Source: Pseudeuparius sepicola
Taxonomy: Eukaryota > Arthropoda > Insecta > Coleoptera > Anthribidae
Assembly: GCA_963920635.1 (NCBI GenBank)
Contig: OY987301.1
Location: 18,890,501 to 18,954,500, forward strand
DNA: 64,000 bases
Reading direction: 5' to 3'
Below, one piece after another: positions 54,004 to 64,000 of this stretch (position 1 is its first letter; each line of letters begins with the position of its first letter). The translations under genes and the position numbers were made by a program. The notes under the pieces were generated by a model. It did no database searches. It saw only the letters and a list, made by a program, of their open reading frames with translations, and had not been told where the DNA came from.

Positions 54004-55103
54004 AAATTCTGCGACACTCTAACAGGTGATAGAAAACCAAAAAATAACCGCACTTTCTTCTATATACTATAACATATTAAGGCCTTATAAAAAAGTTACA
54101 GGGTGTTATATTTACCAAACTAGTTGAGATATTTAAGTCATATTTGGTACACGTTCTAACGGTATGGGTTAGCATAAAACCTGTTAATATCAAACACCTT
54201 GAACAACCAGTAGCGTAGAAGTGGGTAATTAGTATAATTGTTTTTAGAAAAAAAACGAACCACCTTGTATAGCAATAAAATGTATTTAAACAAAAACGTT
54301 CTCTTAGAATTTTTTCATATGTGTCATGGTTTCATAGCAAATTTGATTTTTTTTGTATTATTTCGGGGTTTTTCTGAAAAATTAACTTAAAACTTCGCCC
54401 CATAAGTAACACTCAAAGCAGAAAAAATGGGTTTCTTACCTTAAATAAACTTTTTCCAATAAACTTACCCATTCAAGGTTTTACTTTTCATGATACAGAG
54501 CGTAACAGTATATTCCTTAAATGTATTAGACCCTGTATCTTCAAAAGTATAGCCTTAAATACCTAAGTTTATTGGAAAAAGTTACTTTATTTCAAGTAGC
54601 AAACACACTATTTTCAGTTTAAGTGATACTTATGGAGCAAATTTTTAGATAATTTTTCAGAAATACCCCGAAATAATACAAAAAATAAAATTTGCCACGA
54701 AACCGTGACACATACAAAAAATTACCAAGAGGGCATTTTTGTTTAAAATTAAAATTTACGTAAGAAATTAAATACATTTTATTACTATACAAGGTGGTTC
54801 ATTTTTTTTTCTAAAAACAATTATACTAATTACCCACTTCTAGGCCACTGGTTGTTCAAGGTGTTTGATATTAACAGGTTTTATGCTAACCCATACCGTT
54901 ATAACTTGTACCAAATATGACTTAAATATCTCAACTAGTTTGGTAAATATTCAATAAAGTCCACATATTTCTTACAACTTTAATACCCTGTAACTTTTTT
55001 ATAAGACCTTAAAATGATATAGTTTATAGAAGAAAGTGCGATTATTTTTTGGTTTTCTATCACCTGTTGAAGTGTCGCAGAATAAAACTGAATCACCCTG
55101 TAT
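54004..55103. mobile_element. Large fold-back element, ~500-bp arms
   Basis: Left arm 54004-~54500, right arm ~54530-55092, ending CACCCTGTATAC. Paired text: CTGCGACACTCTAACAGGTG, AAAACCAAAAAATAACCGCA, GGTATGGGTTAGCATAAAAC, CTTGAACAACCAGTAGCG. The left side lacks the terminal TACAGGGTG, so the outer left end is truncated. The right arm has an extra ~45 bp near 54950-54990. Confidence 0.9.
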
Positions 55104-56320
55104 ACAACTAGGTTGAACATTTATTAGCAAAAAATAAACTAAGCCAAAGTACTAAAAGTTGCTACAGACTTCATAGATCCGTTAAATTCGAGATTTGTTA
55201 CCTGTATATTCACATGTAATATGTTCTTAGATAGTAATGTTGCTACTTTATAGCCATGAATGTCGTCTCGATCCTTATATGGGATATAAGAACTCCTTGG
55301 CTATAGTTTGAGCTCAAACCAGGCTCAATCTAAATCTCCGTAATCCCGCTACAGGCGGGGTTTGGTGTTTTCTATTGTCTGTCCGCCAGGCTGTCAGGCG
55401 GGCCGCTATGCGGCATTGTATTAAATAAAACTGCACTTTTGCATTTTCGCTCATTCAGCGTTGCCGCCGTATTTGGGCCGTGTCCGCAATTTACCAGCGA
55501 GAAATTATGGTGACAAAAATATAGCCTGGGTTTAAATTTGGTATGTTTTTTTTTGGGGATGCTGTGAATATACATGCTCTGGGGAGAAGTCGGGCTATAT
55601 AAATGAGTTAGGAATTTTAACATCAGTTGTATTAATCCCGCCTAAATTTGTTCCCGTTTCATAAAAAAGAAGATTTTACACGACAAATCGATGTAATCCT
55701 GTTACAACCAAAATGTACTGTAATAATAAACTTCATCGAGTAATTTTGAGGACTCGTTGTATAACGACATTTGAAAATTACTTAATATCTAATGTATTAT
55801 TACTTGGATCTAGTAGTAAATATACCTAAACCTACAGGTAAACTTACAGACTGCGCTTTTAAACATACTTCACTATGTTTGTAAATTTACTTTAATATTG
55901 TAATATTACGACGAAAATTTACACTAAATTGCATGTATTATTACAAATACGCAATTAAAATTTCATGAAAAATAACTTAAATTTACAATACCTATTTCGG
56001 TATAGTGGAGATTTGCGAATTAAAATTACTAGAAATATCGTGGAATCATACATATAGGTACCGATTTGTAACTGGGGCGTTCCATGTGTTAGTAAACGAC
56101 AAATAATTTCACACAATTGCTATGTATATGCTTATGCCAATTTACACTCTTTAAAAAGTAAATGAAGTAAAATTACATTATAAATTGCCTGCAATTCTAC
56201 ATTCTTCAATTTATTTTCCAGTAAAAAACATGGTAAAATTACATTAACTTACCTTCAATTTTACACTTCTTATTAAGGTGGCCTTTCTTTTCTTTAGTAA
56301 ACGACCAAACAAATCACTAG
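55104..56320. other. 1.2-kb stretch without recognised genes
   Basis: The minus frame 55372-55623 has no domain. The remainder is AT-rich. Confidence 0.3.
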
Positions 56321-56520
56321 CTGAAGAGCAGAATACTATGCAAATTTGGGCTGTACAACGGAGACCTTAAATGCAGACTATGCAATAGGGAATCGGGAAC
56401 AGCTCTGTGAATATGTGGCCACAGAAGACAGTCAATATTTGGACTCTAAGATTGGCACCAGAAGATTACTGCAAAAGATCAGCAAGGAACCTGTATAAGA
56501 CCCCGAAGCTGCGGTGCGCT
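56321..56520 (+). pseudogene. LINE C-terminal (zinc-knuckle tail) fragment
   Basis: From ~56326 one frame reads LKSRILCKFGLYNGDLKCRL and CNRESGTAL, then a stop and ICGH. The phrase GLY-GDP-CRLC-E is typical of the region after the reverse transcriptase in jockey/R1-like LINEs, where it is followed by H-x-CxC. Another frame downstream gives SARNLYKTP, similar to the usual SVKDLYKFI tail. At least one frameshift and one stop. Short match, so moderate confidence; RT itself is absent. Confidence 0.5.
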
Positions 56521-57414
56521 CGGACACGTAAAGGGCGGCTCCCAAAAAATATAATAAAAATATTTATTTTTAATGGCAAGATCTTTATTATCATAAATAA
56601 AAAAAGGCACTCTTTTAAACGTCAAAATCGACCTATTATGTAAAAAATAGTTACAGGTTTTTAACCTCTATGTTTGGAATAATAATTTATGTTTATAAAA
56701 AAATGTATAGATATAAATAAAATAAAATGAAATAAAAACAAACACTTGTGCATTCGGGGTTGGAATTAACAAGACATGCCATTGACAACATTCCCTAGTA
56801 ATTACCGTATTTCGTATTTTAACCTCTTCACAACACATACTAACAAACTGTTTTTGACGGATGAAAAAGTTATAACGCAAGCGCAACGGTTCCCGCGTTG
56901 CGCTTGGTAGACGACGACAATAGGCGACTGCCCAACGTGCTTACTAGAGAAATAATGATGCAATTTCGTAACGCTAGAGGTTACTCCCACCTTCAAACAT
57001 GTAAAAATAAACTAAAGTTGATATATTTTCGCTTTCGCAACGTAATTTTCAACAGCAAAGAGTAAAAATAAAATAGCCCGACGAAACTTTACCTCGTTCA
57101 GTTGTATTTTTACATTGAACGAAAATAAAATCACAAAAAAATGGAAAAAGTACTATAAGTATCTATTTTTTCATGATTTTGAATGTATATTGACATAGTA
57201 CATGATAAATCGTGTAAAAACCCGTTACTATCACATGAAAATGCCTGTAATTTTAAATCGATTTTTAATAGTGTATGTTGTATTTGTAACTAAATTGCTT
57301 CTTCGCGAAAAAACCATCATCTGCCTGTGTACTAATTGGATTAAATCTGAACTCAAAGCACTCGCCTGAGGACTGAAAAGCAAGCGAATTCGTAGGAGCG
57401 AATGGCGGCGTGGG
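56521..57414. other. AT-rich spacer, nothing recognised
   Basis: Overlapping minus frames at 56668-56996 have no domain. Confidence 0.3.
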
Positions 57415-57520
57415 GCCAATCTATTTAATCCCGGCGAGAATATTCGAACATAATGCTGGCTCAGGATCGAATTAAATTCAGGAGAACGTCGTTAGGCTAA
57501 TCCTGAACAGGTGTGCTTTT
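57415..57520. repeat. Diverged ~100-bp repeat, pair with 62443-62540
   Basis: GAATATTCGAACATAATGC, GAACGTCGTTAGGCTAATC, then TGAACAGGTGTGCT correspond in order to GAATATTCGAATGTAATGC, GAACGTCCTTAGGCTAATC and TTAACTAGAGTGCT at the partner, 5 kb away in the same orientation. Confidence 0.6.
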
Positions 57521-58420
57521 CGGGTCTGTTAACAGGTAGGTACGGCCCAAACGTCCTAACTGAGCTAGGTTTAGTAGTGTTTTCAAAGAAGGAGGTCGGA
57601 AAACTTAATTATAAATGTGGGGCTCAAGTATCATTTTAGGTATCATTTTCAGCTGTTCCTTCATTAAGCGGGTACTAAATTGCTCGTTCTTTCATTAATG
57701 TTAGTGAACATACCTAACCTAACCTAAACCTAAAATCACATCCGACTTAAAAAAACAAAATATAGGGTGTATAAAAAAGTTGACCAAGTGGTGCTCGACA
57801 TTATGTTGTTTGTTTTCAAATGTTCAATATTTCTTTTTATTTTAAATATGTACTATATTAAGGTACCACTTGCAAAAAAATATATCTTGCTATTTATTAT
57901 TTTTTATAATCGGCAGAATGTTCGGTCTATTTTAAACAAAATTATACCTCTTACAATAAACTTGCTCTGCCACTAATAGTTTTACCCAATTTGAGTTTTT
58001 TTAATGTATTTAATGTTAACCTTCCCCTTTCAAATTTTCAAGCGGTAGAAACAACTATGCGCTAAATACAAGCACCATTTCTGAAGATAACAATCTGAAA
58101 CAAGCTCCTTTCTGACTTTAAATAATATTATTTTTTATCCCCACACCTGACACTGGTTTATTGAAAAACATTTTTTATTATACTTCTTTGAAAACACATT
58201 ATTTTCATCTGTAAATAATGAAAGATGGGGTTTTTCGGGCTAGTTCACGAAAACAGCGCATGGAAAAACTTTCCGTGCGCTGAATAAAAATACCGAATAT
58301 ATGGCTTTAAAATAGAAATATACAGCAAAGTAAACTAAATTTAAGAAACTCTATATGCTCTCTGATATTATTTAACATATACCTATTTTGTATTTTAATT
58401 CGTAAGTGTTTCAATATTTA
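57521..58420. other. AT-rich spacer with a short telomere-type run
   Basis: 57712-57735 reads CCTAACCTAACCTAAACCTA, i.e. about four units of the insect telomere repeat (CCTAA/TTAGG). ATAGGGTGTATAAAAAAGTT at 57762 is a degenerate unpaired element end. No gene. Confidence 0.5.
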
Positions 58421-58801
58421 AAGTCTATCCAAGTTACAGCGGCAGTAGATATAAACAAAGTCACATGACCGCATTGCGATCGATTACCAGGGTCTAACTA
58501 ATATGAGATTCCCAGTGGCTTGTAATTCTGAACTAATTCTTTTAGAAGTTCTAAAAATTGTGTTTTTACCTTTCGTGGATCTTTATAAATTTCCTTAAAT
58601 TAAGTAGCAAAATAAATTTACAGAATATACTGCTCGCGATCCGATCTAAAATATGCAGGAAACTCGACTGAGGGAAGAGCCGGCCCTGCATTCTGCTCGC
58701 CGCGTAAACACTTGACATTTTATGACGGCCAGATCAATAAGAGACTAGGTCACGTGGTGGCCAATGTTTTGATCCACTGCCTCTGTAACTTGGATATACT
58801 T
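58421..58801. mobile_element. 388-bp MITE family, copy 2 (381 bp)
   Basis: Begins AAGTCTATCCAAGTTACAG, ends CTGTAACTTGGATATACTT, flanked by TA at 58419-58420 and 58802-58803. Nearly identical to 19297-19684 along its length, with small deletions (for example the GATCGTG repeat near 58580). Confidence 0.9.
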
Positions 58802-59440
58802 TAGATACATTTCTGTAATATTTTTGACGTTTTATCTGACAATAACTAATTTACAACAAAGCACCTTTGAAATAATTTGAGAGTAACCATGGAAACGCAT
58901 CATACATACCAAACACTATATTGTCTGCATTGTTTATTTTTTGTCAATTAAATTTATTATAATATGCCGATAAAATGTTTTAAGTTTCCGTTTTCAAAGA
59001 AGCATAATAAAAAATATCGTTCATTACACGTCCAGCAATAGATTTTTTCCACTACTAACCCTAAAAAGCATGTATTATTGACCCATCATTAACCCGAGAA
59101 GTTGATTTTCCCTCCCCAGGTCAATAATAATTTATTATTGACCAAGGTCAATAATGAATTGACGTCACGGATCACTAGTATCAGGCCCTTCTATGTACGG
59201 CACAATTTCGTATTATTATACAACCCTGCTTACTTATTTCACTGATTTTTTTCAATTTGTATTAAACGCTGAACACACGCCAATGTAGATATTTTTACTT
59301 GTGGAGTCTGCCCACAAAACAGAAATCTAACCTTCCCCACCTCCACCTAACCGTTCTAACCTAAAATTACTAACAACAGCTGATGAAACAACGTTTATTT
59401 AAGTATTTGGGAAAACAAAAATTACAAATTACAACTAAAA
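58802..59440. other. Region downstream of the recombinase pseudogene, with a short palindrome
   Basis: 59119-59143 is GGTCAATAATAATTTATTAT followed by TGACC, nearly palindromic, and GGTCAATAAT recurs at 59147. The same GTCAATAAT and GACGT phrases occur in the hairpin upstream of the gene (60884-61010), so these may be the two ends of one element. Confidence 0.45.
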
Positions 59441-60616
59441 CTAATTATTATTATTAATGTAATAATTGACTGTGCAATTATTGTAACTAGTCATATTAAT
59501 TAAACCTGTTGCAGTGCTTGTATTTGTAACCGGAATATTAATGTGTTGATTGTTTAAGTGAATATTATCTGATATTTTTTGTGTAACACTGGCGGGATTT
59601 CTCGATTCTATATTAGCAAAGGAACTAGAACTACCAATATCAAATAACTGTTCATCACGAGGTTCATTATGACTATCATTTGGATGGATAGTGTTATCGC
59701 TCTGCGCAACTACAGGTACTGATGTAGCACTGTAAACTGGCCCTTGAACCATTTTAGCTATTCTTTTTTTAGAAGCCAGAGATTCTTCAATATGCCCTTC
59801 GGCAACAGTGGAAGATTTCCAACTTCCGTGCTGTTTTACAGTTATAAGATCGCCACCATTTTCCGCTAAAATAAGCGTGGTAGATCTGGGGTAGGCCGTT
59901 TTTGAATATACTTTTTAACAACTTGGACCCAAACTGGCTTCATGATAACAAACTTTCGTGCTGTTCCATTTTTACTAGTAGAAATATCAATAACGATCAT
60001 ATCGTCTCGAACATCCAAGTCTTTTCGAAGCATATTACAAAGTTCGTCTGTTCTACATGCACCAGCAACTGCGATAACAAGTACAACCTAGTAAGTAAAA
60101 AAGTAATTATTGTTTATTGTAAATATGTAAATATATGTAAAGTAGAACGAGGCATGTTTAGGTAGGTACCTTTGCTGTTAAAAACACTTCGTCTGGTGCG
60201 TCTCTCAAAAATCGTGCAATTTCATCTTCTTTAAAAACAAGTGATTTTTTCGCTACATAATTAGTATTTTGCCTTTTCAAAAATGCTACCAGTTTAAAAT
60301 ACTTCGAAATGTCAATATTTTCCTTCAATGAAATCGTGGATTTTAACATAGAAAACGTTGCCCACAAGCTTGATGATTTCTTGTTTTCAGCTTGCGTTCG
60401 AAAATATACCAATAATATATTTTCAGAAATTGTTTCAATATTCTTCATTTTGCACCAGTTTTTAAACATTGTATAAGTTTTTAAGTAAACACTTTTCGAC
60501 TTCTGTGGAAGCAACTGATCATTCATCTTTTGTGCCTCTTCTCTAATTTCCGGAGGAATGCAGAACATGTTTGGCGAGGATGAGCCATCATGATAATTAT
60601 TATCACACTTTTTCAC
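59441..60616 (-). pseudogene. Tyrosine-recombinase (Crypton-like/integrase-type) pseudogene with one intron
   Basis: Minus strand. Exon 1 (to 60170) gives PPEIREEAQKMNDQLLPQKS, SVYLKTYTMFKNWCK and VAFLKRQNTNYVAKKS: a SAM-like N-terminal core-binding domain. Intron 60169-60088 (82 bp) has GTACCT and TTACTTACTAG borders and phase 0. Splicing gives DEVFLTAK then VVLVIAVAGACRTDELCNML, box I with the first catalytic Arg. The frame meets TAG at 59866-59868. In another frame the rest reads TTLILAENGGDLITVKQHG, SWKSSTVAEGHIEES and a low-complexity Asn/Ser/Thr tail ending at 59441. The region with the expected H-x-x-R and preceding ~60 residues is missing between YIQKRPTPD and TTLILAE. The site where the nucleophilic Tyr is expected (VAEG-Y-IE) is His. 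The first Met is uncertain: the frame opens at a GTG (60616), the first ATG inside it lies before FCIPPEIR, and an upstream exon is possible. Dead copy of a mobile recombinase; exact family uncertain. Confidence 0.8.
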
Positions 60617-60820
60617 AAAAATAATATAAACTCGCAGTTGATTTAGTCAAGAATAAATAATAATAATAATAATTAATGGCTAAATTTGACAGATAACAGT
60701 AAAGAAACTTCATTTGATGAAACAAAAATCAAGGCTAACTTGATTTGTGATTAAATAATATGAAGGAAAAAACAAAGGTAAGTTTACTATTAAAAATGCT
60801 TTACAATTTTTTACAATAAT

Positions 60821-60880
60821 ATTTTTATGGAGTGTTAGTAGTGGAAAAATATTTTTATGGAGTGTTAGTAGTGGAAAAAA
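60821..60880. repeat. 30-bp perfect tandem duplication
   Basis: ATTTTTATGGAGTGTTAGTA, GTGGAAAAAT twice, immediately on the 5' side of the recombinase pseudogene. Confidence 0.9.
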
Positions 60881-60883
60881 TTG

Positions 60884-61010
60884 TATATTAACCACGGTTT
60901 AGACAGCTATTATTGCCCTCACGTCTTAAATCCCTCGGCGTTGCCTCGGGATTTAATATTGACGTTCGGGTCAATAATAGCCTCTGTCTAAACCTTAGTT
61001 AATAATATAC
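60884..61010. repeat. Imperfect hairpin upstream of the recombinase pseudogene
   Basis: TATTAACCACGGTTTAGACA, GCTATTATTG, ..., AAATCCC on the left pair with GGGATTT, ..., CAATAATAGC, CTGTCTAAACCTTAGTTAAT on the right. The tip is CTCGGCGTTGCCTCGG. Arms of ~55 bp. Confidence 0.8.
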
Positions 61011-61067
61011 TATTTCGGCTGCGCCTCACACGGGAATTTGTCACGCACGCACGGAATAGTTATTTAT

Positions 61068-61183
61068 GTACCAAGGCACTGAAGTTCAACTTTTTATGAC
61101 TCATGTGGAGTTTAGTTGCTGAGGCCTCTGGCCGAGGCAAATAAACCACATGAGTCATAAAAAGAACTTCAGTGCCGAGGTAC
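61068..61183. repeat. Palindromic tail of the 5S-derived repeat, copy D
   Basis: GTACCAAGGCACTGAAGTTC to GAACTTCAGTGCCGAGGTAC, with TTTTTATGACTCATGTGG pairing CCACATGAGTCATAAAAA and GAGGCCTCTGGCCGAGGC at the tip. Confidence 0.85.
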
Positions 61184-61244
61184 ATATTATATTTTTCTTG
61201 AAATCGGAAAAAAAATGTTTTATTAGGCAAGAAAATAATAATAA

Positions 61245-61307
61245 GGGATCACCCGTCCACGAACCGACTACGCGCGGCGTTGCTTGACTTTACCGATCGC
61301 GCTACCT
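61245..61307 (-). promoter_or_regulatory. 5S rRNA-like segment, copy D
   Basis: Minus: GCGATCGGTAAAGTCAAGCA, ACGCCGCGCGTAGTCGG, TTCGTGGACGGGTGATCCC. AAGTCAAGCAACG (box A region) and TGGACGGGTGATC (box C region) follow the 5S rRNA order and spacing. Confidence 0.7.
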
Positions 61308-61680
61308 AGGACAAGTATAATGATGTACGGCACCTTCTGACAGAAAAACCAAACTGCTGCTTCTTGTGCAGCCTACACAACAAATCTAGTGATTTTCAAA
61401 TTTACTAAAATATGTATACTGAAGGATTGCGCTTCTATAGGAAACAATTTCGCAATGTGTACGAAAAGTGAGCCTTTATCGGCCGGGTTTTGAATATTTG
61501 GTCACTTTTGACGGGCGATTTCTCCGCGTCTGACATTTGATGTTTACATCTCGCCAAGGCCTACTTATTGAAAAAATCGTACAATAATGGGCTACATTAT
61601 TGTACGATTTCTGTGCTTTTAATGACGATTTTGGGACATTTTAATGCCGATTTCAAGAAAAAATCTTTATTTCCAGACTC

Positions 61681-62442
61681 GTAATGAAATATACTATTCT
61701 GGCATTATGTGGATATTTGTGGCTTTCTTCACAGCTTACATAACAGATAAATAGTAATTTCCAGTTAACTAATGGATATAATTTCATATCCATCCTAGGT
61801 AGGATATGGCACTTAAATAAATAAATAAATCACAGTATAAAGATTTCTCCGGCGCGTGTTGACTTTGAATTTATTTTATTCCAAAACGCCAGTGTGGTCT
61901 GTCAAACTATTTTCACAGTTTCTCCAAATATCTGTTTATCAGTTACTACACGCAGAAAAATTATGCCTATACTGTGTGTACATTGTACAACTCGAGAGGA
62001 ATCGTCCTCGTACGATATGAACATCATATCCACTCTTGTTCTACAAACTGCTATTTACTTTCTATGAACATTAGGTTTAAATAGCAAATATTGAACACTG
62101 ACCAATGACCATACCATGTATCCTTTGAAATATTTTTTCGCAATTTTGCAAAATGATAGCGCCCATAACTCACTGACTTCTAGCTGAAACTACTAACTTG
62201 AGCGAAACGATTACGAAAGTATTAAACTTTATGTTCAGTTTACAATGTCTGGTTTAGGCTCTTTGTTTTTCGTCTCGGCTTGAGAAATCTGGCTCAGATT
62301 AAATTAAAAACGCGTCTATTTCTCGTTGACAACCCGGACAAGCTAAGTTTCCTCCAATTAAAACTTAAATTAACTTTTCGAAATATTCCATTGGCGCCGT
62401 GCAGAATATTGCAGGGTATGAGGAATTGTGGCCCAATGTAAT
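61681..62442. other. Spacer, nothing recognised
   Basis: AT-rich, with an ATAAATAAATAAAT run near 61816. No gene or element ends. Confidence 0.3.
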
Positions 62443-62540
62443 CCTGGATAGAATATTCGAATGTAATGCGGCCCTAAAATCTAATCAAATTTGGAAGAAC
62501 GTCCTTAGGCTAATCATTAACTAGAGTGCTGTGTGCATGT
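62443..62540. repeat. Diverged ~100-bp repeat, pair with 57415-57520
   Basis: GAATATTCGAATGTAATGC, GAACGTCCTTAGGCTAATC; see partner. Confidence 0.6.
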
Positions 62541-63815
62541 AGAGTGCAGCAAAAAATGGCTCACTAATGTAAAATTAACGCAAACTATTTTGTGGTCGAG
62601 AACTTACAAATAAAAACAATTAGAGAATATGGTAAGCATTTCAATTTTTAGTGTATAATTCCAGGACATTGCCTTTTCCATTGGATAAGTACATTGAAAA
62701 ATGTTCTAATTTTTTTGGAAGTTTTATGCTGGCTTATTTGTCTTTAGTGCACACCGCACTATATACCGCGTGATACAAAATTTTATCTAGTAGTAAAGTT
62801 ATCAAAAATATTGCGAAATATCTAATTTTATTGAAAAAGTTCGGTTAATTTTTTAATTTTCTACTACTACATACCGAGTTTGAAGTTGATATCTAGTTTC
62901 GTTCAAGAGATGCAAAACAAAATATGAAAATAATTATTTTCTTCAAAACGAAAGGTTTATACGTTTACGTTTATAGAAAGTCCTAAAGTGACCTTTTCTA
63001 CAAAATGTCAAGGTCATTTAGAAATCGGGGAACCCTGTATAATATTCATAACTTAATATATTATTTTCTCGGTGTTTCATTGAAAATAAGCTTACAGTAA
63101 CGTAACATATTATATCTAATTAGAAGGGGAAAGAAAGGGGACACCGTTTAATCTTATAATTGGATTCTTCGAGACATCCCAATCTTCTAAGAGTTATCAA
63201 ATTTCGGAAATTCTATTAGGCGATTTGCTCCTGCGGAAAAATGGAAAACCTTATTAAATATATGATAAGTCAGGCAGCAGCGTTAAGTTTGATAAGATTT
63301 ACCTCGAAAATATATTTATGTGAATCGCAAGTAAACTATAAGTAGTCGAACTCGGCTATGAAGACCACGGGATATAACGAGCCCTCGGTTATAACGAAAG
63401 CAAGTTGTTTATACTCCAAAATAAAGCTTCATTACAAAATTTGAAATCTTAATTTAGAAATTTATGTTTTCATTTTCTTTTAAATTGAATTTCTGAAAAT
63501 GGATAAATATGTCGAGGTTGGAGCAGGATATGTAGAATATTTTTTTTATACAATAGTGCAAATTGGTATTTCATTTTTATCGTTTGTTTAACAACTAACA
63601 ACCAGACCAATTGTCATTTCTGATTTTCATAAATTCCATTCCAAAATACAAACATAAAATTCAAAATTCAGGTTTTAAATTTTTTATTAAGTAATTAAAC
63701 AACCTTCTTTCATAAAGATGTTGTCTAAAATAATAAATATTGGTACTTCTCTGTTGAAACATCTTCGTGTTTCCTTAATTTATTAACACTTCTTACACCG
63801 ATCTAAGGTTTGTAT
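62541..63815. other. 1.3-kb AT-rich stretch with one unpaired ACCCTGTA end
   Basis: GGGGAACCCTGTATAAT at ~63025-63042 has no partner found. No gene. Confidence 0.35.
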
Positions 63816-63999
63816 GAAAATTCCATACCTACCTTTTTGACCAATCAGAGGCTCTTTTTTTGCTTCGTTTTCATGGTAACTCAAAAAATTTCCGGAAATA
63901 TTGTCAGTTGCTCTAGGCAGCGGGAAGTGATTGGTGCGGAAATTTTTTGACAGATGTCATTATTATAATGTAACATTGTAGGTATGGTATGGAATTTTC
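63816..63999. mobile_element. MITE with GAAAATTCCATA ends, copy 2 (184 bp)
   Basis: Begins GAAAATTCCATACCTACC and ends GGTATGGAATTTTC one base before the window end. Shorter than copy 15318-15550 because the part after AATGTAACATTG is reduced. Confidence 0.75.
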
Positions 64000-64000
64000 T

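Larger units (their letters stand above)
61054..61680 (-). mobile_element. 5S rRNA-derived repeat, copy D (best preserved)
   Basis: Read on the minus strand: CCAAATATTCAAAACCCGGC, TTGCGAAATTGTTTCC, AGAAGCAGCAGTTTGG, the 5S-like head (61307-61245), TTGCCTAATAAAACA, and the palindromic tail (61183-61068) ending GTACATAAATAACTATT. It keeps the uninterrupted site CTACCTAGGAC where copy A carries a MITE. Outer limits approximate. Confidence 0.75.

Noticed and set aside
59902..60165. 87-codon plus-strand frame
   Set aside because: Opposite strand of the recombinase exon 2 and intron; the minus reading carries the recombinase motifs.

Overview
The window looks like AT-rich nuclear DNA of an insect. 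A beetle is my guess, but nothing here proves the order. I see no convincing host protein-coding gene. Nearly all recognisable structure is repetitive: fold-back and MITE-like DNA elements, retroelement fragments, and short diverged repeat pairs, separated by AT-rich sequence without recognisable features. Evidence for an animal host: introns with GT/AG borders inside decayed transposase genes, Penelope, LINE and P-element/THAP9 remnants, 5S rRNA-like repeat heads, and a few (CCTAA) telomere-type units.

Layout. 1-8,960: a large fold-back element (cut by the window start) whose loop holds a decayed Tc1/mariner-type transposase end, a Penelope-like remnant (reverse transcriptase plus GIY-YIG), three copies of a ~200-bp repeat, and a 3.5-kb TIR element carrying two nested fold-backs. 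8,960-18,900: short repeats, GC-rich patches, a possible hammerhead-like motif, several MITEs. 19,000-21,220: 5S rRNA-derived repeats in opposite orientations, one split by a 388-bp MITE, then a tandem pair of hammerhead-like motifs. 21,220-37,950: mostly featureless with CACCCTGTA-ended elements. 37,950-41,800: 122-bp tandem array, a perfect 153-bp inverted repeat, a second fold-back, a 1.8-kb CCCAAGCAGC element, and another 5S-like repeat. 42,600-51,050: a fold-back, a LINE reverse transcriptase remnant, a 1.16-kb TIR element, and a P-element/THAP9-like transposase remnant abutting a fold-back. 52,400-55,100: tandem and nested inverted repeats. 56,300-64,000: a LINE tail, a second copy of the 388-bp MITE, a tyrosine-recombinase pseudogene with an intron and lost catalytic parts, a hairpin upstream of it, another 5S-like repeat and a final MITE.

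The most notable items are the tyrosine-recombinase pseudogene, the 5S-derived repeat family with a palindromic tail, the recurring CTGANGA-stem-GAAA motifs, the perfect 153-bp inverted repeat, and the P-element-like remnant. Every protein-coding remnant is broken, so I infer no functioning pathway. All family names come from reading motifs by eye; no database search was run.
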